Part shown: piece by piece, positions 50,301 through 62,300 of the stretch
Layout of the letters: each line of letters opens with the position of its first letter
Numbering within the stretch: position 1 is the first letter of the stretch
Assembly (NCBI GenBank): GCA_030762895.1
Contig: CM061063.1
Coordinates: forward strand, 74,831,836 to 74,895,835
Direction: 5' to 3'
DNA length: 64,000 nt
Source of the DNA: Sophora flavescens
Taxonomy: Eukaryota > Streptophyta > Magnoliopsida > Fabales > Fabaceae
Made by a program: the position numbers and the translations under genes
Notes under the pieces: model-generated
The model's input: the letters and a program-made list of their open reading frames with translations, nothing else
What the model was told of the DNA's origin: nothing
Databases searched by the model: none

Positions 50301-53300
50301 TCAAACTGTATGACATGTGGAAAACCATATTTCCATTTTGTATGATAGATAAAAGAATGTAATGAACAACTGATCATGCTAAGTAGACCTAATACAATTG
50401 TTGAAATTCTTAAGTTATCGTAGATATTACTACAAAATCCCCTCCCCTACCCCCCACCCCAAACAAAAGGAAGAGAAGTAGAAGAAAAGAAGAATTAGCT
50501 GGACAAACAAGTGATAAAAATGAACAATGAAACTAGACTTTAAGAAAGGTCTATGTCCCATCTAGTCACAGAGAGGAATAATTCAAAATGCCCCGCATTT
50601 TACAGTATTAAAATACTGTTGATAAAGGGTTTACCTCCTGTTGAATAGCCCGCTCTACCCAACCTAAAATTCTTCCAAGCTGCGAATTGAACCAGCGTAA
50701 CACCAATGTTCCAGATTTTGTCTCAATCTATAACAAGAAAAGAGGACGAGAACAGAAGTTTAGAATAAATAAACAAAGGACGGTAAATGACAAAATATTA
50801 TAATGCTGAAACTGTCTAAGAGTGCACAAATTTAAAACAATTTGAAACATATATATAACCAACAAACCTATTAGATTTTGGGCCTAACTCAATCCCAAAA
50901 GCTAGCTTATGGAATGAGGATTGCCCACTACTTATAAGCTCTTATTAGACACTATCTCTAGTCAATATGAGATTGGGATTTTCCTAATATACTCCCTCAC
51001 ACCCAGCACTTATTGGGCTTGGTGCGTGAATAATATGGTGGGTGACCCACCAATGGATCTAGGATAGCTCTGATACCATATTGAAATTTTGGCTTGGGCC
51101 TCACTCAAACCCACAAAACCGGCTTGATTGTGGTCTGCCCCTAGCCGCCTTAATTGCGGCAATTTTGTGTTGCCTTCACTGCAGCCACCAGCACCTTCAT
51201 CGTGCTGGGTACGAAGGGTGTGTTTAGTCCCACATCGCCTAATGATATGGTCTAAATAGTGCTTATAAGGTATGGGCAATCCTCACCTTACAAGTCGATT
51301 TTGTGAGGTTGAGTTAGGCCCAAGCCCAAATTACAAGATGGTATCAAAGCCTATCCTAGATTCGTTGTTGGGTTGCCTGCATCATCCACGTTCCAGGCCC
51401 AATGGGCCTGGGCGTGAGGGGGTGTGTTGGAAATCCGCCTTAATTGCGGTCTGCCCCTAGCCGCCTTAATTGCGGCAACTTTGTACTGCCTTCATTGCAA
51501 CCACCAGCACTTTCATTGTGCTGGGAATGAGAGGTGTGTTTAGTCCCACATCGCCTAGTGATACGACCTAAGTAGTGCTTATAAGGTCTGGGCAGTCCTC
51601 ACCTTAAAAGCCTGTTTTATGAGGTTGAGTTAGGCCTAAGCCCAAATTACAAGAAAACCAAATGACAATAAAAAGCACACCAGTCACTATAATCCACATA
51701 TGCCCACCAACTGTCATCTGCAACATAGGTTTGATCTACAAATAATGACTGATCTAAACATAAGAAGCCCTTTATTTCTGATGGCATCTTTTTTATTACA
51801 AGGATCAAGTACATGGCAATGTGTACCGGATCCTTCTATACAAGTGATAGCGAGATATATCTTATCAAGTATACAAGTAGTAGATCACTTTGTAATTCTT
51901 CCATCACTTTCCTCTTGTTGATACTTGATGGTTGTTGTTATGCACAGAAAAAGACAAGATTGGGAGGAGCTTCTATGTTGAGAGGGTGATTCTGATATGC
52001 ACCCTCCGAACTTATGGTGTATCAAACACCCTATGACTTTACCTGGAGTTAGAAAAAGCAACACTGTACCAGTTTATGGTTATTTATAAAAAAACATCCC
52101 AAAATTATAGCAATAAGAATTCTGTTCCATCTTCATCACTATGCCCATGAAGCCAGAATCAAACTCCGGCGACCAGCACACCGGCACGCACTCCATCTCT
52201 GATGAGAACACTGCAAGATACACATTAAGAGAGGATACTGACTCATACATGCTCATTGAGCGATAGAGACAGACACTAAAGGGGTTCCGTTCACTGGATG
52301 CGAGAGAGCAACTGAGACGCAGAGAGCGATACATACACAGATACCCGACCCTTCTTTGTTGTTAATTTGTGGTTTTGCAGTAAGCTTTTGATTGGATTTG
52401 GATTTACTGATTTTTGTAACTGGTTTCCATACTTGGTGGGTTCAAAAATGCCATTTATCCCCTTTATTGATTCTGCAAGTATATGCTAGACTAAATGTTC
52501 GTTTGTCCTTTCTCCGAAACTTTGAATTTTTGTGCTTCCAGTCTGTCACCGCTGAATTGCACCTTATCGCGAAACCCCATTCTGTCACCCCAACACACAT
52601 TTGGGATGGGGTTGCCCATCATCTTCGCATTATTTTGGTTGCTAGTAATTTGGGATTTAAGATTTGCATCTTATTTTTTTATTTCTTCGGAATTCCTCGG
52701 TTCCATTGAGTTTTAGGTTTTGGTCTACAAAAGAGACACAGGATGGAGAAGAGCCTTAGACCTAGCTGTTGATAACTCCTCTTTTGCCCAATCACATCTT
52801 CACTGTCGGTGATGGTTTCTTGCCGACAAATAAACGACAGACAATAGATTTCCAGTTTAGACAAAAGACCAATATTATTTTTAATATTTTAACTGCAAGT
52901 TTAGTCTTAACAATATTTTTCTTTAATACTATAACCTGCTTAAAAGGTCACGAGTATAGTTTTCTTAGAATTTGGGCTTAAGGCCTAACTCAACCCCAAA
53001 AATTAGCTCAAGAGTTGAGGATTGTCGAAGCCTTATAAGGACTATTTTGGCCATATCTTTAGTCGAAGTGGGATCTCAACACACTCCCTCACGCCCAAGA
53101 CTAGACATCAGGAGCATGGACAAATGTGGGTGGAATAAATGGCCAGATAACAGATCTAGGATAAGCTTTGACTCCGATACCATATTAGAATTTGGACTTT
53201 AGGCCTTCCTCAATCCCGAAAGCTAGCTCAAGAGATGAGGATTGCTCAAGCCTTATAAGGTCAATTTTGGCCATATCTCTAGTCGATGTGGGATCTCAAC

Positions 53301-56300
53301 AGTTTTAAACTGTTGATCAATCTTTTAGGATGACCAACGTTGAGATGGAAGGTGGACCTTCCTTGGCGTGAAGCATTATACACACCCCATGTTGAGGTGC
53401 CATTTCACTTCTTAGCACCAAGGAAACAAGGAAAAGAATTTCATTTACTCCAAAAGCCATATAATCGTCTAACCTGGTAGAGGTTTAATTTCTTGAACAA
53501 GATCTCAGCATTTTCTTCTTGGCATACAGATGTAATAAGTGCCATTATGAACTGCTCTAGACTTTCAGCTGCTGGGAATACCGAAATGACATCCTCAGTG
53601 AGATGTTCAGCACCATCCAGAAAAGGTTTCTGAAATAACAAACAAATAAAATTGTCATTTCAAATATATATTCCACAATGTGATCAGGAAAAAAATATAA
53701 ACAAATCGTATACACACTCACCAGTCTGTTGCCATAAAGTTTGTGAACTAATGATGCAGATACAACAGTAGCTTGAGGATGCCTCTGAGATAAAACAGGC
53801 ATGAAAGTTACTGAATCTTTTTTTAGGAGCTTCTTGAGTTCTTCTGCAAGCAATGCCAAAGGATGCTCTTGTGACATATCTACTCTTTCAACAACTAGCA
53901 ATGTCTGCAGAGAGTAAAGAGATTCCTTAAAGATGGGCATAAAATGGAAAGCAAAAACAAAGTCATCCTCTATGCTGTAGTTTGCAATAACAAACAAAAA
54001 ATAAAAGTAAATAAAAGCAATTGTTCCCATAAACATTCAAAACACATGGCAGAATCAAGGAAAAGACACAAAAAACAATTTTAAGTACATCTTTGCTTCT
54101 AAATTTCCAATGACTCTGTTATATATTTAAAGCTTAAGCAGAACTCCATTGAAATGTAAAAATATAATTGGTCATGTTTAAAAAAATTCACGAAAGCATT
54201 TCCTTTTCTATTAAAAACACACTTAAGCATGTATCTATTAGGATAGAGGAAGTCTACTTAGTTAGTTAGTTCGAGGGGATATAAATAAGGGTAGAAAGGA
54301 TCATTCAAAGAATTGTAGAGTGTGTTCCGGATACCGAGGGTTTCTGACCAAAAGAATTGTAGTGTGTGTGAAATGGGAAGCCCTTTGTGAAACCCCTGGA
54401 GGAGAAATCCTCTCCTTGATTCAGTGCTGTTAGAAAGCATATTTAACATGTGCTTAATATGTACATAAATAGGTGCTAGTAATTAGGGGTTCGTTACTAA
54501 TTAGTGATTTGATTTGATTGATTCCATTTGTATTTATTATTGATTCTCTTGTACCCTAATATGAGATTATAAATAGCATAATGTGTGGTCATATTGACAC
54601 ACAACATTCACATATTCTACTCTTACATGGTATCAGTAGTTTAGGTTATTTTTCTGCCCAGTGGTGTTCCTATTTTCGGGTGAACAGTACCCGCAACCAC
54701 TGTGTGGTCCGTTTTCCGTTCCACCGTGCCTCCATCCTCCGGTGTGACCCCACCATCCTCTCCGCCATCCTCCGGCGACCACTGCGCCGGAAGCACACCA
54801 CCAACCGCCGCCTCACGCGCTTCCACGCGCGGCTGCTCTCTGGCGCGTGTGTTTCACGCGCCTGAAGCCAAACAGCTTTTCTGCTGCTCTCTGACGTGAC
54901 CCACCGTCCGGCGACCACTCCGCCGCCTTCCCTTAACTCCGGCGACCCTCTTTGTCCCTGTTTCAGATCCATTTCTCATGGCTTCCAACGATTCCTCTTC
55001 CGATTCAAGCGCAACAGCCCAACAGCCCATCTCACCTATTTCTGCTGCTGATTATAATGATTTTCTCCAGTTCAAGGCAGCCCAACAGCCCATCTCACCT
55101 ACCGCTGTTGTGGCTCAGTCTGGTAATCCTGTAGCCTTTGTTTCACAGTCCTCTTCTCTTGGACCTTGGATACTTGACTCCGGTGCTTCTGATCATATGA
55201 CTGGTAACAAATCTCTTTTCTCTAAACTGTCTTACTTGGATTCTTTGCCTGGTGTCACCTTAGCTGATGGCTCTCAAATACAAGTTCAGGGCATTGGTCA
55301 AACACATCCCCTTCCTAACCTTTCCTTAGATTCTGTGTTGTATGTTCCTGGTTGTCCTTTTAATTTAGTGTCAATCAGCAAACTCACTCGCACCCTTGAT
55401 TACTCTGTTCTTTTTGTTAACAACTCTGTTTATGTCCAGGATCGGCGTACGGGACGGACGATTGGAGTAGGACATGAGTCTCAAGGATTATATCAACTTT
55501 CACCGTCAGTGGCCTATGTCTCCGCTGCTTCTCAAACCCTGGAACATCAACGTTTGGGTCACCCTAGTCTTAATAAAATGCGACTCATGGTTCCAGGCTT
55601 TTCTAACGTTTCCTTTTTTGAATGTCAGTCGTGTCAGTTAGGAAAACATATTCGCCATACTTATAGTCAGCGAGTCAATAAAAGTGCTGCATCACCTTTT
55701 GCCTTAGTTCATTCTGATATTTGGGGTCCTAGTCGTGTCCGCTCAACCTTAGGTTACTATTATTTTGTCACTTTCATTGATGATTTTTCCCGGTGCACTT
55801 GGTTATTTTTAATGAAGAATCGTTCTGATGTTTTTGATATATTTCAAGGTTTCTGCGCTGAAATTAAAAATCAATTTGGTTCTTCAATCAAAATTTTGCG
55901 CACTGATAATGCTCGTGAATATTTGTCCTCCCAGTTTCAATCCTTTTTGACTTCACAGGGAATTATTCATCAAACATCGTGTGCTCACACACCACAACAA
56001 AACGGTGTTGCCGAAAGGAAAAATAGGCACTTGGTTGAAACAGCTCGCACGCTACTCCTCCACAATAACGTTCCTCTTCGCTTTTGGGGTGGCGCGCTTC
56101 TCACGGCTTGCTATCTTATCAACCGCATGCCTTCCTCCGTTCTTAATAATCAGGTTCCCTACTCTCTCTTGTATCCACAAGAAGAACTCTATCCTATCCC
56201 TCTACGTGTCTTTGGTTGCACATGTTTTGTCCATGATCTAACTCCAAGAAAAGACAAACTCTCAGCCAAATCTCTCAAATGTATCTTTCTGGGTTACTCA

Positions 56301-59300
56301 CGTTTGCAAAAGGGCTATCGTTGCTTTTGTCCACAACTTCAACGATATCTTGTATGTGCTGATGTCACCTTTTTTGAAGCTGTCCCATTCTTCTCCACCT
56401 CCGCCGTCCTTGATGTCAACTTCACTCAGGACCTTCCAGATATTCCACCCAGTGTTGTTAAAATCGCGAGTCGACTCGCAAGATCGTACGATTTTACGAT
56501 TTTTGGCCACTCCAGCGTGCTAACTCGGATGAAGGATCGCCATCTTCAAGGATCATTCCAGGATCGACAATCTTCCATGGAAACTCGTAGAATCGGCGAG
56601 TTTCTACGCGTAATCGATCTTGAAAATCAGACGCACATGGGCCGGTTTGGAGTTTTTACCCGTTTCGACAAAACGGGTTTTTTTAACCCAGTTATTTTTA
56701 AGGGTTTTTCACAGTAAAAAACCCCTAAAAACTTCGTTCTCCAACATTTCTTACTCCGTTCTTCAGCCATTCCAAGTTCGAACTACTTCCCTCTTTCAGC
56801 CATACCGCTCACCGCCTTCTTCTTCCTCCTCTCTCAGACTCGCCGCCCTCTTCCCATGATCGACGACTGTTCAGCTCTATCTCCTCCAACATCTTTGTGT
56901 TCTCTGTTCTGAATTTATGTATTATGAACTTTTGAAAGTGAACAGGTGAGAGGTGAGAAAAAGATAGTGGGGTTTGGGCACTATATTGCTTTATGGATGA
57001 CAATGTTTAGGATGGTGAAAAGTCTCTGAACGTGAGTGGACAACACTAGTTACTACTTTATTTCTTATTAAATACTTCCAGCCTATGTTGCACGGACACG
57101 ATACGAGTATCGGATACGATACGTATCCGATACGGCGATACGTCGTTTCTTAAAAAATATAGGATACGATACGTTTAGGATACGTATAATATATATATAT
57201 ATATATATATATATTTTATCATATTTTTAATTTTTTATTATTATATTTACCCATATATATTATTATATGTTATGTATTTATCTCTATCATATAATATACA
57301 ATTATATACTAATATATTTTTAAGAAATTGTTAAATATTCAGTTCAAAAAAGAAATTATTAAATATTATATCTTATATTAATTAGTGTAAAAAGATTGGT
57401 GCACAAATACTCATAACATGGCCCAGCCCAATTGAGGGTAGAGACCCAACACACCTAACCCTAATAATTTTTTCCCCATCATCAGCCACCATACTGCTTC
57501 TGCTGCTTTTTTCTCTCAACACAGCTTCTTCCTTTTCTTCTAGCCTCGACCCAACACAGGCACAGCTTCTTCTTCTTCTTGCCTCAACCCAACACAGCCT
57601 CACAGCTTCTTCTTCTTCTTGCCTCAACCCAACACAGCACGCCTTCTTCTTCTAGCCACAGCACGACTTCTTCTTCTTCTAGCCTCGACCCAACACGGAG
57701 CCTTCTTCTTCTTCTTCTTGCCTCAACCCAACACACGCCTCACAAAGTTGCCTCAACCTAACATGACCTCACAAACCGCTTCTTCTTCACCTAACACACG
57801 ATCGGCTTTGTTGCACCTACTTTCACACACCGCGCCCCAACACAGACGATGCTTCTGCCGTCACGGCGGTCGACGACGTACCATGGCGTATCGACAAGGT
57901 ACTCACAACGTATCGAACGCGTGTCAGAATTTCTTTTTATTTTTTTTAAAAATAAAGTCCTCCGATACTTTACCGACGCGTGTCGACGGCGTATCGCCGC
58001 GTATCGGCGTATCGACACGTATCGAGGACGATTCGTGCAAGAAATTCACGTATCGGTGCTACATAGCTTCCAGCTTTCAATCTTTAGGAACCATAAAAGT
58101 TTTAAGCAATACGGTGGACTGGAAAATGGAAAAATGGACCGTTGCATGCTAGTAGTGAATGATGATGGGATTTTCTATGTGGAGGATATTGTATAATTTT
58201 TTGGAAACTAAATACATTAATAACTACATATAGGGAACCGTGGTATACTTATTAGGAACTAGGGAAATACATATATTAGGAATCATTAATTTATTAGAAA
58301 GTAGATATATGATTATGAATGATTGGGTTCTTATGAATTATGATTATGAATTTTCAATTGAAATTAGTTTAGTCTTGTCATTTAAATGGTTTTCTTCCTT
58401 AGAAAGTATATGTATGTATAATTTTCTATTTTAGCCAGGATCTTACGATCCTTGTTACGATCCTCCGAGTTACGATCTTTCATCCCCCTCCCGATCCTCG
58501 CTAGGATCTCGATTTTCACAACATTGATTCCACCAGTTGTTCCGGCACCTATTGTTGCTCCCACTCCACCTCCTTTGCGTACCTACCAGCGGCGGACACA
58601 GGCTTCTGCGGTGCCTCCTTCTGGGGATCCTTCAGTCTTATCTCCGACTCCAACCGCCCCTCCAGCTACGCCTCCTGCACCTGAACTTCCCATTGCATTA
58701 CGGAAAGGTACTCGATCCTCTCGCAATCCTAATCCCATCTATGCTTGTACTTTAAATTATGGTCGTTTATCTCCTTCCTATGTTTCCTTTGTTTCTGCTT
58801 TGGATTCTGTGTCTATTCCTAAGTCTACAGGTGAAGCCATGGCTGATCCCAACTGGCGCAAGGCAATGTTGGAAGAAATGGCAGCGTTGCATTCTAATGG
58901 TACTTGGGAGATTGTTCCCTTGCCTCCTGACAAGACTAGTGTGGGTTGTCGTTGGGTCTATACGGTGAAGATTGGACCCGATGGTCATATTGATCGCTTC
59001 AAAGCTCGTTTGGTGGCTAAAGGTTATACGCAGATTTTTGGTCTAGATTACGGGGATACTTTTTCCCCTGTGGCCAAAATCAATTCTGTTCGTCTTTTTA
59101 TAGCCATGGCTGCCATTCATCATTGGCCTCTTCACCAGTGGATATTAAAAATGCCTTCTTACATGGCGAATTACGGAAGAAGTTTATATGGACCAGCCCC
59201 TGAGTTTTCATTGTTTCGGTGATTCTAGACTTGTTGGTGGCTTCGCCGTTCTCTTTGTGGATTGAAGCGGTCTCCACGTGCCTGGTTTGGCTCGGTTTAG

Positions 59301-62300
59301 CTCTACTTTATTACGATTTGGCATGACCCGATGTGAGGTCGACCACTCTGTTTTCTCTATCCATTCTCCTTCCTGGTGGGCACATCTATCTTGTTGTCTA
59401 TGTCGATGATATCGTCATTACCGGTGATGACACAGATGGTATCCGACGGCTCAAAGCACACCTCTTCAAACATTTTCAGACAAAGGACTAGGGTCCTCTC
59501 AAGTACTTTTTAGGGATTGAAGTTGCCCAGTCTACTTCGGGAATTTCAATCAACCAACTAAGTATGCTCGGATATTCTTATCGAGACGGTATGCTTGATT
59601 GTCGTCCAACCGATACTCCCATGGATCCCAATGTCAAGCTTCTTAGGGTCGGGGGAGCCATTGAAAGACCCAGGGAAGATATCGCCGCTCTTGTGGGCGA
59701 GACTCAACTATCTCACAGTCACCGGACTCCGATATTACCTTTGCAGTTAGTGTGGTAAGCCAGTTCCTGAATGCCCCATGTGATAGCCATTGGGATGCTG
59801 TCATGCGTATTCTTCGGTACATCAAAAATGCACCGGGACGAGGATTATTATATGAAGATAAAGGCAATGCCAAAATTACTTGTTACTCGATGTCGGTAGG
59901 CGGGATCACCATCGATAGGAGGTCCACTTCGGATATTGTGTTCTTATTGGAGGAAACATGATCTCATGGAGGAGCAAGAAGCGTAACATTGTTGCCATAT
60001 CTAGTGCAGGTTGAATACCGTAGTGCTATGGCGGAAATGTGTGTGTGAGCTTACATGGCTTAGGCAACTACTCCAATGGCTAAAATTGGGAGATATCCAA
60101 GATACTAAACTTATCTGTGACAATCAGGCTGCACTTCACATTGCATCAAATCCGGTCTTTCATGAACGAACCAAACACATAGAAATAGATTGTCACTTCG
60201 TAAGAGAGAAGGTGCTTTCAGGGGAAATCACAACTGACTTTGTCAATTCTAGTGACCAGTTGGCTGACATTTTCACCAAGTCCCTTAGAGGCTCTCGTGT
60301 GGACTACATTTGTAACAAGCTTGGCTCATATGACATATATGCTCCAGCTTGAGAGGGAGTGTTAGAAAGCATATTTAACATGTGCTTAATATGTACATAA
60401 ATAGGTGCTAGTAATTAGGGGTTCGTTACTAATTAGTGATTTGATTTGATTTGATTGATTCCATTTGTATTTATTATTGATTCTCTTGTACCCTAATATG
60501 AGATTATAAATAGCATACATGTGTGGTCATATTGACACACAACATTCACATATTCTACTCTTACTAGTACTATTAAATAAAATTGTTCTTTTCCTTCCTC
60601 TGTTTCCATCAATTTTTAAAGTCTCATATTTCGATTCCTAACAGTATCATCAATAACAATGAACAAGAGATTTCTGATTTGTCTGTCATTTATCAGTCAA
60701 GTAGAAGATAATACTTGAATAACAAGTCAGGATTTCAAGCAGAAATCGAACATGCGATAACTCCTTACAGGTATTCAAACATCTTCACAACCAAACTACA
60801 TTATCAGAATTTACCATCATCAACCAGAATACTCACCCTTGTAAATGCATTCCTAATTGATGATGATATATATATCTCTATCTGATCACGATCACTAATT
60901 GGCAAGGACTGCATGGTCTGCAGGGAAAATGGTAAAAGGAATTTCAACAAAAGAAATTTACAATTCTACTGTAATATTTTTCAAAAAATGATCCATTGAA
61001 AATGCGAAAGATGTCATCAAACCAAATTACACACAGTATCTGGTTCCTCCAGAAGAAGCCTCCTGGTAATCATTGCAACTGCTACAATCTTTTCCATTGT
61101 TGCTGAACTCTACAAGGTATATGAGAAGTGTTGCAAAACAAAGTTAAAGAATCAACTCAATATATCAGAAATAATTGGTTCAAAATCAAAACAAGTTTTT
61201 GATGAGAAAAGAGAGGAAAGGGTTTCAAGAGTCTTGGTTAAACAAAACAAAACAAAGAATAGCATGCAATCAAAAGTTACAACTTACAACAGCTACCAAT
61301 CAATCGAAACATCTAAATACATGATGAAATGATATACTTTGGCAACAGATGCAGCAATAATTAATTTCTCTTTAGTAAATTTATGTCCGTGATGGATTGA
61401 ATCAACCCAGACCCCCCCCCCCCCCCCAACACACACACACACACACACACAAAAATAAAAATAAAAATCCTTACAGAATACTTCCAACAATGAAAGCATA
61501 GATTCCAATTCAACTATTATATTAGATACAATTTGTGCACTTCTCACATTGCAATTAATGCATCATAGTTCCTAAATATTTACTATAAAAATAAGGAGGA
61601 TGAATTGAGGAATCCTCCTAAAACAGCCAATACCAAAGAAAGATAGTAACAAAATATTACCCCACAAAAGCTCTTCAACAATCACAAAAATGATGTATGA
61701 AATATCCAAGTATCTCATCCAGCAGTAGCTGCAGTACCTAATAACGTAAATAGTCAAACAAACCTCATTGAAATTCAGATGGTAGTCTCCAAGCTGCTTG
61801 TCAGCCCATCTCTGAATTGGTGTCAAGAGAGACTGTAGAAAAGACATGTCCCGTTCACCTTCAACCTTGGAACACAAGCTTTTCAAGTGCAACCTCTCTT
61901 GTTGGCCCCGTTGTTCCATCAGTGGTATTCTCTTTAATTGCTCAATTGCATGCAGCAAAACTCCTAGCTCGCTTGTGATAACATACTGCAATCCCACAAT
62001 AAAGTAATTTGACATTAAATAATGGTAGCATAGAGAAAAGTTTTGTCTCATTATTGAACAAATACTAGCTAATCAAACAGTACAGTAATCACATAGATAA
62101 AGAAAAACTAAACTAGCAAAACAACAATGAAAATCAAGCTAAATGGCATGTCAACATATCCTTTTTGGTAGCAAATTAAAGACGTTTTTGTCTTGTTGAC
62201 TAAAACTAAGTCAACGACAGCGGCACAGGCATACAAAAAATTGAAGAGGCAAACATCCCAGAAAAATATGTTCTGCTAATTTTATTTACTCAAAATCTTA

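Larger units (their letters stand above)
56450..58526. mobile_element. Non-autonomous hAT element A (2,077 bp) inside copia-2
   Basis: Exact 8-bp duplication ATTCCACC at 56442-56449 and 58527-58534. Ends CAGTGTTGTTAAAATCG and the complement of CGATTTTCACAACATTG are inverted repeats with two mismatches in 17. Many subterminal GATC-containing motifs (ACGATC, AGGATC) occur at both ends, as expected for transposase binding sites. No transposase frame. It is itself split by hAT element B. Confidence 0.92.
54428..60565 (+). mobile_element. Ty1-copia retrotransposon 2 (in PATROL1 intron, antisense), gag-less, with nested hATs
   Basis: LTRs 54428-54627 and 60360-60565, primer-binding site TGGTATCAG at 54628, polypurine GAGAGGGAG before the 3' LTR. 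The flanking AGTGC (54423-54427) and AGTAC (60566-60570) are a near-exact 5-bp duplication. The LTRs differ by a 5-nt and a 1-nt indel and the final base only. The interior lacks a capsid gag domain, has a protease-integrase frame cut by a 2-kb hAT insertion, and an RT-RNase H part with several frameshifts. Confidence 0.92.

Noticed and set aside
57619..58152. 177-codon open frame in hAT B
   Set aside because: Produced by the CTTCTT/CCAACACAG minisatellite; crosses the element border and has no domain.
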